Part shown: one piece after another, positions 45,101-52,920 of the stretch
How positions within the stretch are numbered: the stretch's first letter is position 1
How the letters are laid out: the number at the start of each line of letters is the position of its first letter
Source: DAOQVR01 sp035341665
GTDB taxonomy: Bacteria; Chloroflexota; Anaerolineae; JAAYZQ01
Reading direction: 5' to 3'
Length of the DNA stretch: 64,000 bases
Assembly: GCA_035341665.1 (NCBI GenBank)
Contig: DAOQVR010000004.1
Span: 124,001-188,000 of the forward strand
Translations under genes and position numbers: made by a program
Notes under the pieces: model-generated
The model's input: only the letters and a program-made list of their open reading frames with translations
What the model was told of the DNA's origin: nothing
The model's database searches: none

Positions 45101-45891
45101 CGCTCACCCTCAACCCTCTCTACGCAGAAGCCTACAACAACCGGGGCATCGCGCAGGCCGAACAGGGAAACCTGGACGCGGCAATCACCGACTATGGCCG
45201 GGCACTTGCCCTCAACCCCCGCTACTCCGTCGCCTATTTCAACCGCGGTCAGGCCTACAGCGCACGCGGCCAGCTCGAAGCCGCCATCCAGGACTTTTCC
45301 CGGGCCGTCGAAGTCGACCCGCGCGACGCGTCGGCCTATTGCCAGCGCGGCGTGGCCTACTACAAACAGGGCGACATCACCAACGCCATCGCCGACTTTA
45401 CGCAGGCAGTCACCATCCAACCCAGGTACGTCCAGGCCTACAACAACCGGGCGATCGCCTACCAACAGCGGGGCAAGACCACGCAGGCCTTGCAGGACTA
45501 TACGCAGGCTATCGCCCTCAACCCTCGCTTTGCGGCCGCATACTACAACCGCGGTCTCATCTACTCCGAGCGGGGAGACTACGCCGAGGCAATCGCCGAC
45601 TTCACCCAGGCGCTCGAGATCGACCCGCGCGACGCCGCAGTCTACAACGTCCGCGGCTGGGCCAGTTTCCGCCAGGGTGCCCTTGCCCAGGCAATGGCGG
45701 ATTATACCCAGGCGCTGGGGCTCAATCCGCAGTTCGCAGAGGCCTATCTCAACCGCGGCTTGGCCTTCGCCGAAAACAAGGTGCGAGCGCGGGCAGTCGC
45801 CGACTTCCAGAAGGTCCTCAGCCTCACCAAGGAGCCGGCTCTGCGCAATGCGGCCTACGAGCAGCTGCGCGGGCTTGGCGCCGTGGTCTGA
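39154..45891 (+). CDS. STAND-like P-loop NTPase with 54 tandem TPRs
   Basis: 2,245 aa from ATG 39154, which has GGAGAGGA 10 bases upstream; ATG 39118 lacks a site. The first 390 residues form an NTPase: Walker A GRMELGKS near 44-51, Walker B ALLLLDAL near 110, a sensor-like ATARPDRL, and a helical/winged-helix region. From about residue 392 the rest is 54 consecutive TPRs of 34 residues (one has 33), close to the A-x-x-D-[YF]-x-x-A-[IV]-x-L-[DN]-P pattern. No membrane segment or signal. STAND proteins are switches that oligomerise when their repeats bind a partner. A TPR array this long has no insert to mark a binding site. Partner unknown. Confidence 0.85.
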   Translation: MRSLRPVTPQELRQRLGRGGKVAWIDRKVTDVQDLRAHPRLVITGRMELGKSREAAELVRRAVAAGLVPQDRVFEPSALFYLQSEDDLRDDLRRVVDKKRPALLLLDALASRHTGAGLEMLSEVLAAMQAGAALYAIATARPDRLSPGCQPWLTRMGFHTVMLPNLTSEQTRRLLDRAAGAYDVQLDDAAYEELAARGDGTPQFVITCIRQLRLENAPEADLAAIRRVIRGGLARLWAEARRAIHDQGAPGLLLDSLAAFHAAGVWPATGLVLAYASHLGLQDKATSPWASASVLEHALAPLARYEIVEGSTGIAYPEVAVEEMVSPEAAWPSLGDFLEQRPGFLSRSPLRRLAREPEVVAEALVELALRAEERGDGKSALRFHDAALRVLESPVLYNRRGQALAAQGSLDSALADADRALALNPRLSGAYLNRGNLYAQKEEWSRAILEYDQALALNPRFARACYSRAEAYRAQGKMDAALADYTQAIGLDPGLAVAFSHRGELLRQQGKVDDAIADLSQAVRLDPQDAQAYNNRGIAHAGQARRQEAIADLTQAIAINPRLAEPYANRGSAYLDDGKPEQAEADYSQALAIDPRCAAAHAGRGRARAERGRLDEAVADFSSALLLDPRHAAAHVERGIAYRQLGKPELAIPDFSRAISLAPHDTAATTGRGNAYADLGKWQQAIADFTHALALDPTCVTALLDRGMAWAEQGEMLKALADFTQAIDQDPGCMHAYIHRGLAYAELGDLPKAMADLDQAVALNPQDPEAYLGRGTALVGQSAWERAIQDFNQAITLQPQQAEGYLRRGLAYAVQGQMEQAIADFGQAVDLDPNLADGYTGRGRALAAQGSLTEAIADYTQSLFVRPGQAQVHFDRGNAYGLLGDMDQAIADYSHAVELDPRDSRAYFNRGHAHGQQGRFELAMADFAQAISLDPSSSVAFLNRGLTQGLQGNWQGAEADFSEAAALDPQSAAAFLSRGIARAHLGRLDEAVTDYDQAILLDPRSAGAYNNRGLARTEQERLDEALADYNQAIALDPQLAGAHNNRGEVHRRQRRWQAALADYRQAIAIDPQLVPAYHNRGETYAEVGELDRAIEDFSRAIELDPDFATAHYDRAEAMRRARRPAEALEDYARAITLAPESPAGYLGRGAAHAELGDAQQAIADYTQALALDPSSAEAFSGRGTAYRKKGDLAQSEADYTQAIALDPGRADAFSGRGTTRAEQRKHAEAIADFTQALALKPGDASIYAARAAAFAARGERSKAIDDLTQAVGANPADADSYAARGELLEQRGDLALAVADYTQALSLRPADVPLLLRRGNAFAAQGEVEEAVADYAQAIEVAPQRSEGYYDRATAFQKMGRSEEAIADFTQALDLSPQLSDAFVGRAQALAALGRRDEAIVDLTQALTLHPQDGQAYFERGVIYGQLGKQEQAVSDLTQAAAISPRDPEVYIARGIAFAELGKSALAIADCDQALALDPQAPTAYYCRGVARCQAGEPGPAVEDLSQAITLDPHDTDAYVARGQAYASLDDSARGYEDFSQAIALDPGHLEAYRSRAGLLAKQRSWKKALADYGRLLALAPQDADAYAARAAVHVRRGDLEEAVADYTRSIGLQPSAAVYVSRGQAYTALSAWEQAAEDYTQAIQLDPRDAAAHNLRGLACAQLGQWDRAVTDYTRSIALSPQNAEPWMNRGLAYAGLGELDKALADYDRAVALLPQDARTFLGRGDVRRLRGEMEHAVADYGRAVELEPSDASAYNRRGLALAALKQLDQAQADYDRAVELNPKLADAYRNRGNALFEQGQLERAIADFDQAMALDRQDAGSYVGRGGALADRGELERAIADYTQAATLNPRDVRVFLGRGSAYAERGELDRALADFDQAVALAPREAAAYVGRGHVRTQMGQAALAVEDFTQAISLNPRLVAAHVGRGLAYTEQGKHTAALEDYAQALTADPNDATIYNNRGITYAAQGDQTRAVADYSQALTLNPLYAEAYNNRGIAQAEQGNLDAAITDYGRALALNPRYSVAYFNRGQAYSARGQLEAAIQDFSRAVEVDPRDASAYCQRGVAYYKQGDITNAIADFTQAVTIQPRYVQAYNNRAIAYQQRGKTTQALQDYTQAIALNPRFAAAYYNRGLIYSERGDYAEAIADFTQALEIDPRDAAVYNVRGWASFRQGALAQAMADYTQALGLNPQFAEAYLNRGLAFAENKVRARAVADFQKVLSLTKEPALRNAAYEQLRGLGAVV

Positions 45892-45918
45892 GTCATCTCG
45901 TCCTGTCCCCGGCGATCC

Positions 45919-45951
45919 GGCGCGGCGCACCCAGGACAGATGCGCCGCGCC
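45919..45951 (+). terminator. Hairpin after the TPR gene
   Basis: Perfect 11-bp arms (45919-45929 and 45941-45951), 11-base loop, 28 bases after the stop; no T-run. Confidence 0.5.
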
Positions 45952-45980
45952 TGTTCTGGCTCCCCCTCTGTTGGCCATCC

Positions 45981-46009
45981 TTGCCTCACCCGTCCCCCTG
46001 CGCTATAAT
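45981..46009 (+). promoter_or_regulatory. bfr promoter
   Basis: TTGCCT (45981-45986), 17 bases, perfect TATAAT (46004-46009). Leader about 53 bases. No iron box recognised. Confidence 0.7.
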
Positions 46010-46068
46010 CTAGTCGGCGCTCCGGTCCAATGCACCGAGGGCGACCCTATTCCTGCTGTGGAGGAAAG

Positions 46069-46536
46069 ATGAAAGGCAACACCGAGGTAGTCGACAAGCT
46101 CAACGCACTGCTGGCCGATGAGCTAACCGCCATCAGCCAGTATATGGTCCACTCTGAGATGGCGGCCAATTGGGGCTTTGACCGGCTGCACGAGGCCGTG
46201 GAAAAGCGCGCCATCGACGAGATGAAGCACGCCGAGTCGTTGATCGCCCGCATCCTTTTCCTCGAGGGGCTGCCCGTCGTCAGCAAGCTGCTCCCGATGC
46301 ACATCGGTGCCGCAGTCCCCGAGCAGCTGCAGAACGACTGGGACGCCGAGGCCGGCGCCATCAAGGCCTACAACGCGGGAATCGCACTCTGCGTGGCAAA
46401 GGGAGACAACGGCTCGCGCGAGCAGCTGGAGTCAATCCTGAAGGATGAAGAAGCGCACATTGACCTGATTGAGGCACAGAGGGACCAGATCGAGCAGATG
46501 GGACTTCAGATCTTCCTTGGCCAGCAGCTCGACTGA
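46069..46536 (+). CDS. bfr: Bacterioferritin
   Basis: 155 aa from ATG 46069 (GGAGG 5 bases upstream). The four-helix bundle has the ferroxidase ligands in ADELTAISQY, DEMKHAE and DEEAHID, and the Met of DEMKHAE is the expected heme ligand between subunits. It oxidises and stores iron in a 24-mer shell. Length is typical (about 158). It ends 11 bases before holB and may share its transcript. Confidence 0.95.
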   Translation: MKGNTEVVDKLNALLADELTAISQYMVHSEMAANWGFDRLHEAVEKRAIDEMKHAESLIARILFLEGLPVVSKLLPMHIGAAVPEQLQNDWDAEAGAIKAYNAGIALCVAKGDNGSREQLESILKDEEAHIDLIEAQRDQIEQMGLQIFLGQQLD

Positions 46537-46547
46537 GAAGCTTGGGC

Positions 46548-47543
46548 ATGCCCTGGCCAATCATCGGACACGAATGGGCGGCGAGCTTCCTGCGGCAGTC
46601 ACTGGCCGCCGGGAAGGAGTCGCACGCTTACCTCTTCTGCGGCCCGCCCCAGGTGGGCAAGACGACGCTGGCGCGCCTCCTGGCACAGGCCCTGAACTGC
46701 GCACAGCCTGGCGCGCCCTGCGGCGCCTGCTCCTCCTGCACCCGCATCGCCCGCGGTAGCCATCCCGATGTCCAGGTGATCCAGGGGCGCGGTGCGGGCG
46801 GCCGCCTTCTCATTGACCAGGTCCGTGCACTCCAACACGATGCCTCGCTGGCGCCATACGAGGGCCGCCGCCGCGTCTTTGTCCTGCGGCAGATAGACCT
46901 GGCGCTCGACGAGCCGTCCAATGCACTGCTGAAGACGCTGGAGGAGCCGCCTGCGCGCGTCGTGCTAATCCTCACTGCCGGGCGGCGCGCGACGCTGCTG
47001 CCCACGATCGTTTCGAGATGCCAGGTCCTCGAGCTGAGGGCCGTCCCGCCTGAGCTCATCGAGCAGGCACTCTGCGAGCGGGGCACGTCGCCCGAGCAGG
47101 CGCGCCTCATAGCTCGCCTCTCCACCGGCCGCCCGGGCTGGGCGCTCCAGGCGGTACAGGACAACACACTGCTGGACCAGCGAAAGCAGGATGTGGGGCA
47201 GCTCTTTGCTCTCCTCGCTGCCAGCCCGGTGGAGAGGATAGACGCCGCTGGAAAACTCGGCCGGGACGTGTCTGCTGCCCGAAGGCTGCTCGGCGTATGG
47301 CTCGCCTGCGCGCGCGACCTGGTTCTCCTGCACGATGGCGGGCCACGGCACGTGGTCAACGTGGACGACGTCGAGCGGCTCGAGCCTCTGGCGGCGACCC
47401 TCTCTCTGGCGCAGGCATGGGCCCTGGTAGCTGCCATTCAGGAAACCGCCCAGCAGCTCGCCGAGAACGTGAATGCGCGCCTCGCCGTCGAAGGGCTCTT
47501 CCTCCGCCTGCCTTACCGGCGGGCAGCCCAGCACGATTCCTAA
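46548..47543 (+). CDS. holB: DNA polymerase III delta-prime subunit
   Basis: 331 aa from ATG 46548; a TTG two codons upstream is possible. AAA+ clamp-loader domain with Walker A GPPQVGKTT, four zinc-binding cysteines in CAQPGAPCGACSSC, the DEPSNALLKTLEEPP motif and TIVSRCQ. It is part of the clamp loader that places the beta clamp on DNA. It is followed 21 bases later by ricT, an arrangement conserved in many bacteria (holB-yaaT). Confidence 0.93.
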   Translation: MPWPIIGHEWAASFLRQSLAAGKESHAYLFCGPPQVGKTTLARLLAQALNCAQPGAPCGACSSCTRIARGSHPDVQVIQGRGAGGRLLIDQVRALQHDASLAPYEGRRRVFVLRQIDLALDEPSNALLKTLEEPPARVVLILTAGRRATLLPTIVSRCQVLELRAVPPELIEQALCERGTSPEQARLIARLSTGRPGWALQAVQDNTLLDQRKQDVGQLFALLAASPVERIDAAGKLGRDVSAARRLLGVWLACARDLVLLHDGGPRHVVNVDDVERLEPLAATLSLAQAWALVAAIQETAQQLAENVNARLAVEGLFLRLPYRRAAQHDS

Positions 47544-47564
47544 AATGGAAAGGTACTCAGCTCC

Positions 47565-48620
47565 ATGCCCCTGGTAATCGGCGTGCGGTTCCATCCCGCA
47601 ACCAAGATCTACTTCTTTGATGCGTCAGGCTTCGAGGACCTCCAAGCTGGCGAGAGCGTCGTCGTGGAGACGGCCCGCGGCGAGGAGGTCGGACGGGCGA
47701 TCGTCGCACCTCACGAGATCACGGATGCCGAGATCATCTCGCGGCTCAGGCCCATCCTGCGCCGGGCCACACCGGCCGACCTATCTCTGATGGACCACTA
47801 CCGGCAGAAGGAGCACGAAGCCCTCGAGAAGTGCCGCGCCAAGATCCAGGAGCGCAACCTGCCCATGAAGCTGGTCCGCGCCGAATACAGCTACAACGGC
47901 CGCCACCTCGTCTTCTTCTTCACGTCGGAGAAGCGCGTGGACTTCCGGGAGCTGGTCCAGGATCTGGCGCGCATGTTCCGGGCGCGCATCGAGCTGAGGC
48001 AGGTAGGCGTGCGCGACGAGGCCAAGCTGCTCGGCGGCATCGGCAAGTGCGGGTTGGCCCTCTGCTGCTCCACGTGGCTTCCCGACTTTCACCCCGTCTC
48101 CATCAAGATGGCCAAGCAACAGGACCTCCCCCTCAGCCCGATGGAGATCTCAGGGGCTTGCGGGCGCCTTCTCTGCTGCCTCGCCTACGAAGAGGACCAC
48201 TACGCTGAGACCAAGAGACGGCTCCCACGCCGCGGAGATGTGGTGGACACTCCGCGCGGAAGGGGAAAGGTCATCGGCGTCAATGCTGTCAAAGAGAGTC
48301 TGCAGGTCGAGCTGGAAAGCGGCGTGATCTTCGAGTATCTGACCAGCCAACCGGAGCCAGGCGAGCCCGCGCTCGGACCCGCCCTGGAAGGAGATGCCGT
48401 CACGCGCCAGGCCCGTGCTGGCGTCCCCCGGACAGAGCGACGGCCCGCCACCGGGACCGGCCGGGGACAGGCGTCGCGCGATGGACGCAAACCCCGCGGA
48501 GAGCGGGGCAATAGGGCACCGGAAGAGCCCCTCGCCCCGCCCGCACAGTCCCAGGAGAGGGCCCCTGGGTCTCGCAGGAGCAGAAAGAAACGGAAGAAGC
48601 CTAGCGCGGCTCCACAGTAA
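47565..48620 (+). CDS. ricT: PSP1-domain protein RicT (YaaT)
   Basis: 351 aa. PSP1 domain (about 1-240) with the cysteines GKCGLALCCSTWL and SGACGRLLCCLAYE, which bind iron-sulfur clusters in the RicAFT complex of Bacillus. The last 90 residues are a basic, Arg/Lys/Pro-rich tail that suggests RNA binding. In Bacillus this protein with RicA and RicF steers RNase Y to its mRNA targets; ricA and ricF are not here. The 3' end overlaps the convergent spoVS gene by 20 bases. Confidence 0.92.
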   Translation: MPLVIGVRFHPATKIYFFDASGFEDLQAGESVVVETARGEEVGRAIVAPHEITDAEIISRLRPILRRATPADLSLMDHYRQKEHEALEKCRAKIQERNLPMKLVRAEYSYNGRHLVFFFTSEKRVDFRELVQDLARMFRARIELRQVGVRDEAKLLGGIGKCGLALCCSTWLPDFHPVSIKMAKQQDLPLSPMEISGACGRLLCCLAYEEDHYAETKRRLPRRGDVVDTPRGRGKVIGVNAVKESLQVELESGVIFEYLTSQPEPGEPALGPALEGDAVTRQARAGVPRTERRPATGTGRGQASRDGRKPRGERGNRAPEEPLAPPAQSQERAPGSRRSRKKRKKPSAAPQ

Positions 48621-48864
48621 AGCGGATCGCCGTGCGCTCCTGACCGTCAATGTCCACGTCCGCAAAGGACGGGACACACACCACGTCGACTCCCTCCAGC
48701 GCCAAGAAGCCTCGAGCGATCGCCATCGCCTTGATGGCTTGGTTGACGGCGCCGGCCCCGATGGCCTGGATCTCTGCCCTTCCATGATCCCGGATGATGC
48801 CGGCGATCGCACCAGCGACCGCGGTTGCCTTCGATTGTGCTGCTACCCTGATCATATCTGCCAT
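48601..48864 (-). CDS. spoVS: Stage V sporulation protein S (SpoVS)
   Basis: 87 aa from ATG 48864, AGAGGAT upstream. It has the Alba-like fold signature: IRVAAQSKATAVAGAIAG, then AIGAGAVNQAIKAMAIARGFL. SpoVS acts in sporulation in Bacillus but is also found in bacteria that do not sporulate, where it is a nucleic-acid-binding protein of unknown role. It lies 67 bases after rny on the same strand, a pairing seen in other bacteria. Confidence 0.94.
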   Translation of the reverse strand: MADMIRVAAQSKATAVAGAIAGIIRDHGRAEIQAIGAGAVNQAIKAMAIARGFLALEGVDVVCVPSFADVDIDGQERTAIRFTVEPR

Positions 48865-48931
48865 GTCAGATCCTCTTGAGAGCACCCCCGCCGGCTGAGG
48901 GAGACTGCTCCCACCTCAGCCGGTCAAGCGG

Positions 48932-50530
48932 CTACTTGGCAAAGTCCACAGCCCGTGTCTCGCGAATGACGTTTACCTTGATCTGCCCCGGGTATTGTAG
49001 GTTCTCCTCTACAGCCTTGGCGATGTTGCGCGCCATCTCGATCGCCGAGAGGTCATCCACCTGGTCGGGCTTCACGATGATGCGTATCTCGCGCCCAGCC
49101 TGGATGGCATACGAGTCGGCGACCCCGCTGAAGGAGTTGGCGATCTCTTCCAGCGCCTTGATGCGCGTGACGTACGTCTCGGTCTCCTCACGGCGCGCGC
49201 CCGGGCGTGCACCAGAGATGGCATCTGCTGCCTCCACGATGATGGCTTCCAGCGACTCGCTCTCTGCCTCCCCATGGTGCGAAGCGATGCAGTTGATCAC
49301 CGCCTGCGGCACGCCGTACCGCTTCGCCTGCTCGGCGCCGATGAGAGCATGCGGTCCCTCCACCGTGTGGTCGATCGCCTTGCCGATGTCGTGCAGCAGG
49401 CCACCTGCCTTGGCCACCTGCACACTTGCGCCCAGCTCAGCAGCCATGATGGCAGCCAGGTGAGCCGTCTCGACGGCATGCTGCAGTTGGTTCTGGCCGT
49501 AGCTGCGGCGGTACTGCAGGGCACCCAGCAGCTTGATGATCTCGGGGTGCAACCCAGGCACGCCGGCATCGAGCGCAGCGCGCTCCCCCTCCTCCTTCAT
49601 GATCAGCTCGACCTCTTCCTTCGCCCGAGCCACCGTCTTCTCGATGCGCGCCGGGTGGATGCGCCCATCGGCGATCAGTCGGCCCAGCGCAACCCGCGCG
49701 ATCTCACGGCGCATCGGGTCAAAGGAGGAGAGGATGACAGCCTCCGGCGTATCGTCCACCACCAGGTCAACGCCGGTCTCTTTTTCCAGCGTGCGGATGT
49801 TGCGTCCCTGGCGACCGATGATGCGGCCCTTCATGTCGTCTCCCGGAAGCGGCACGGCCGAGATGGCGATTTCCGACACCTGGTCCGAGGCGATGCGTTG
49901 GATCGCCAGCGTCACCACCTTGCGCGCACGCCGGTCGGCGTCGGCTGTCGCTTCGGCCTCGATCTGACGGATGACGCGTGCCATATCCTGGCGAGCGCCC
50001 TGTTTGACCGTCTCCAAGAGTTCCTGCTTTGCCTCCTCCTGGCTCATACTGGCTACGCGCTGCAGCTCGGCGAGCTTGTCCTGCTCCAGCTTCTCAATCT
50101 GATTTGCCTTCTTGTCGATTAGGCTCTGCCGCTGGCTCATGCGGCGATCCCGCTGGTCCAGCTGCTCCTGCCGTTCGTCAAGTGTGACGCGCCTCTTCTG
50201 TAGGCGCTCTTCCTCCTTGCGCAGCTCGCGCTCCTGCCTCTTTACCTCCTGCTCGGCCTCCGTCCGCAGGCGGAGCGCCTCATCCGCAGCCTTCACCTCC
50301 AGTTGCTTGACGTTGGTCTCGGCCTCCGCCACCACCAGCTCAGCCTGGTGGCGGGCATCCTCAACCTGGCGCTTGGTCCGGGCGCGGATGATCTGATTCC
50401 CGACGATGGCCCCCAATACCAGCCCGAGAATCGCCGCGAGCACCGCAGCAAGGATAGTGGCGGTCGGGTTCACCCTTGGCGGTTGGGCGGCCACCGACGC
50501 GACAATCCCAAGTATGATGCTTTGCTCCAT
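48932..50530 (-). CDS. rny: Ribonuclease Y
   Basis: 532 aa. One N-terminal membrane helix (about 25-47), a long coiled coil (50-210) rich in Glu/Arg/Gln, a KH domain (near 215-280, with GRIIGRQGRNIRTLE) and an HD domain with LLHDIGKAIDHTVEGPH. It is the main endonuclease for mRNA turnover in many Gram-positive bacteria and sits at the membrane. ATG is the first in frame; the gene is 60 bases after recX. Confidence 0.97.
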   Translation of the reverse strand: MEQSIILGIVASVAAQPPRVNPTATILAAVLAAILGLVLGAIVGNQIIRARTKRQVEDARHQAELVVAEAETNVKQLEVKAADEALRLRTEAEQEVKRQERELRKEEERLQKRRVTLDERQEQLDQRDRRMSQRQSLIDKKANQIEKLEQDKLAELQRVASMSQEEAKQELLETVKQGARQDMARVIRQIEAEATADADRRARKVVTLAIQRIASDQVSEIAISAVPLPGDDMKGRIIGRQGRNIRTLEKETGVDLVVDDTPEAVILSSFDPMRREIARVALGRLIADGRIHPARIEKTVARAKEEVELIMKEEGERAALDAGVPGLHPEIIKLLGALQYRRSYGQNQLQHAVETAHLAAIMAAELGASVQVAKAGGLLHDIGKAIDHTVEGPHALIGAEQAKRYGVPQAVINCIASHHGEAESESLEAIIVEAADAISGARPGARREETETYVTRIKALEEIANSFSGVADSYAIQAGREIRIIVKPDQVDDLSAIEMARNIAKAVEENLQYPGQIKVNVIRETRAVDFAK

Positions 50531-50590
50531 GGAAGATGGTTCCTTTCATATATCGTGATCGGTGCCGTCTCCGGCATCCGGTAAAACCTG

Positions 50591-51232
50591 CTACCCGGTC
50601 GAAAGCTCCCTCCAGTAGCGTTCGGCCGTTCCCTTTGCTACCTCGTACTCGAATCCCCGCCTTGCCAGATACTCGACCAGCTTGCGGAAGAAGGTGGGCC
50701 GGTCTGTCCCTTGTAGCTGCTGTGCCTTCCGCGCGGCAGCTCGGTATGCCCCGTCTACCGTGTCGAGCGACTCCAGCGCAGCCTCAATCGCCTCGCCGTC
50801 GACGCCCTTGGTGCGCAGCTCGTGCCGCAGAGCCGCCGGGCCGCGCGGGCGAAAACGTTCGCGGTTCTCGACCCAGAAACGGGCAAACTCCTCGTCCCCC
50901 AGCAGGCCCGCGTCCTCCAGCCTCTGCACCACAGCCTCCACCTGGTCCTCTTCGGCCCCACGCTTCCGCAGATAGGTGGCAAGCTCCCTCCGGCTGCGCG
51001 GCCGGTAGGAGAGGTACCCCAGCGCCGAGTTGTATGCCTGCTCTGTCTCCCCCCTCTCCGCCAGTTCCTTGAACTGGTCGTCTGACAGGACCTGGCCGAC
51101 CCGGAGGCCGGCAGCGACAATGTCCGGCACGCCGAAGGCAAAGCGGCCGTCCACGTAGACGCTCACTCGCTCGCGGTCTCTCTTTTGGTACCGCAGCGCC
51201 GTGATCGAGCCGGACAATCTCCCCTCCAACAC
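50591..51232 (-). CDS. recX: Regulatory protein RecX
   Basis: 213 aa. It shows the three-helix repeats of RecX: ALGYLSYRPRSRRELATYLRKRG, DEEFARFWVENRERFRPRG and HELRTKGVDGEAIEAAL. RecX binds inside the RecA filament groove and inhibits it. The GTG start at 51232 is tentative: GGAGGGGAG lies just inside the frame and a TTG at codon 6 is an alternative. A strong hairpin sits directly upstream. Order is recA, recX, rny, spoVS. Confidence 0.93.
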   Translation of the reverse strand: MLEGRLSGSITALRYQKRDRERVSVYVDGRFAFGVPDIVAAGLRVGQVLSDDQFKELAERGETEQAYNSALGYLSYRPRSRRELATYLRKRGAEEDQVEAVVQRLEDAGLLGDEEFARFWVENRERFRPRGPAALRHELRTKGVDGEAIEAALESLDTVDGAYRAAARKAQQLQGTDRPTFFRKLVEYLARRGFEYEVAKGTAERYWRELSTG

Positions 51233-51235
51233 AAA

Positions 51236-51271
51236 GCGCGGCCGCGGTGCCGGTCCGCACCGCAGCCGCGC
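51236..51271 (-). promoter_or_regulatory. 15-bp hairpin immediately before recX
   Basis: Arms 51236-51250 and 51257-51271, one G-U pair when read on the minus strand, loop of 6. It ends 4 bases before the tentative start codon, so it should limit translation or terminate part of the recA readthrough. Confidence 0.5.
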
Positions 51272-51706
51272 TCCCCTGCCGGAATGACCCCGGCGGAAGG
51301 CACGATGCCGATTCTCAGAAGCGACCCCTTGAGCGGTCCGGCTAACGGCCGACCGGCAAGGGCAGGTACCCCACGCTCTCGGTCCTCCGGCGGGCCGGTG
51401 CAGCGCCTGCTGCAGGTAGCTCTCCCGCAGCTCGCTCCAGTATCCTCACTCCGCAGATCCGCCACTCTGTAGAACTGGGCCTGGTGCCCGTCCCGATGGG
51501 TGCCGTGCCCATCGTGGGCTCTCGACAGGCCGCGCTACATCCAACGGCGCTGCTGATAAGAACGCAACTCAAACTCGGCATCTCGCGCAACTGCGGGAGT
51601 CGGCCAGCCGTCACTCCCCGCAGCCTGAACACGACCTTCCCGGCCGTGCAACCTCTGATGCGGCGGCCCTGCCGCACGACGGCCCGCCGGCCGGCGTCTG
51701 TGTCGG
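51272..51706. other. Gap between recA and recX
   Basis: 435 bases without a recognisable gene, promoter or repeat on either strand. Short frames exist but have no familiar motif. Confidence 0.5.
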
Positions 51707-52735
51707 CTAAGCCCTGTCTGCCCCCACGGGCGCGCCCACTACCTCAGGCAGACCCGAGGCGCGCCGGATGGCGTTCTCAATGGTCACGCAAAGCCCTCCG
51801 TTTTCCCGGAGCGCCTGCTTGGCGGCCTCCCGCCCCTGCGCCAGCCGTTCCTCCTTGTAGAGGTAGAACGATCCTCGCTTCTCAATGATCCCGAGCTGCA
51901 CGCCGAGATCCAACACGTCCCCTTCCTTGCTGATCCCCTCGTCGTACATGATGTCAAACTCGCACTCTCGGAAGGGAGGCGCCACCTTGTTCTTCTTGAC
52001 CTTGATGTGCGTCCGGCTGCCGATGATCTCACCACCGGCCTTGATCGCCTCCACGCGTCGGACATCCAGGCGAATCGACGCGTAGAACTTGAGTGCCATG
52101 CCGCCCGTCGTCGTCTCGGGGCTTCCGTACATCACTCCGATCTTTTGCCGCAGCTGGTTGGTAAAGACCATCGCTGTGTTGCTTGTCTTGATCGCTCCGC
52201 TCAGCTTGCGGAGCGCCTGGCTCATCAACCGAGCCTGAAGGCCGGGATGGCTGTCGCCCATCTCGCCCTCGATTTCCGCCTTGGGCACCAGGGCCGCCAC
52301 CGAGTCCACGACGATTACATCCATCGCCCCGCTGCGCGTCAGCGCCTCCGCGATCTCGAGAGCCTGCTCCCCGGTATCAGGTTGGGAGATGTAAAGATCG
52401 TCGACGTTGACACCGCACTTGGCCGCGTAGAGGGGATCCAGCGCGTGCTCCATGTCGATGTAGGCCGCCACGCCCCCGGCACGTTGCGCCTCGGCGACGA
52501 TGTGCTGGCAGAGTGTCGTCTTTCCGGAGCCTTCCGGGCCATAGATCTCGGTGACACGCCCGCGCGGTATGCCACCAACGCCGAGCGCCAGGTCGAGCGC
52601 CAGCGACCCCGTCGGGATCACCTCGATGTGCAGGTGACTGGCCTGGCCCAAGCGCATGATCGAGCCCTCACCGTAGCGCTTCTGGATCGTCGCCAGCGTC
52701 GTCTCCAGTGCCTTTGCCCGGTCGCCCCCTGCCAT
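51707..52735 (-). CDS. recA: Recombinase A
   Basis: 342 aa. Walker A GPEGSGKTT, Walker B VIVVDSVAAL, loop L1 and L2 region with IEGEMGDSHPGLQARLMSQALRK in its usual place, and ALKFYASIRLDVRR. It forms the filament for homologous recombination and SOS signalling. AAGGAGGAA precedes the ATG. No LexA-type site of a known consensus is visible near the promoter. Confidence 0.98.
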   Translation of the reverse strand: MAGGDRAKALETTLATIQKRYGEGSIMRLGQASHLHIEVIPTGSLALDLALGVGGIPRGRVTEIYGPEGSGKTTLCQHIVAEAQRAGGVAAYIDMEHALDPLYAAKCGVNVDDLYISQPDTGEQALEIAEALTRSGAMDVIVVDSVAALVPKAEIEGEMGDSHPGLQARLMSQALRKLSGAIKTSNTAMVFTNQLRQKIGVMYGSPETTTGGMALKFYASIRLDVRRVEAIKAGGEIIGSRTHIKVKKNKVAPPFRECEFDIMYDEGISKEGDVLDLGVQLGIIEKRGSFYLYKEERLAQGREAAKQALRENGGLCVTIENAIRRASGLPEVVGAPVGADRA

Positions 52736-52766
52736 CGCTTCCTCCTTGGTTCTTCTCTACCGCATG

Positions 52767-52795
52767 ATTATACCGCGCCCATGCGGAGGGCGCAA
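52767..52795 (-). promoter_or_regulatory. recA promoter
   Basis: Minus strand: TTGCGC (52790-52795), 17 bases, perfect TATAAT (52767-52772); leader about 25 bases. Confidence 0.7.
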
Positions 52796-52920
52796 ACCCG
52801 GCACCCCGCTCGCTGCGGCCGCCCGACCCTGCGTGCGGTGCGCCCGCGATCAGTGTGGAGGGTCCTTCAGTGCGCTTTGCCCATCTGTCCCCGCCCGACC
52901 TTCCCACTCCGCGACTCGGC

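Noticed and set aside
40330..45840. CRISPR or satellite array
   Set aside because: The 102-bp period is a coding TPR array in one frame, without identical repeats or spacers.
52736..52800. LexA/SOS operator at recA
   Set aside because: No symmetrical GAAC-N4-GTTC or CTGT-N8-ACAG site is present near the promoter.
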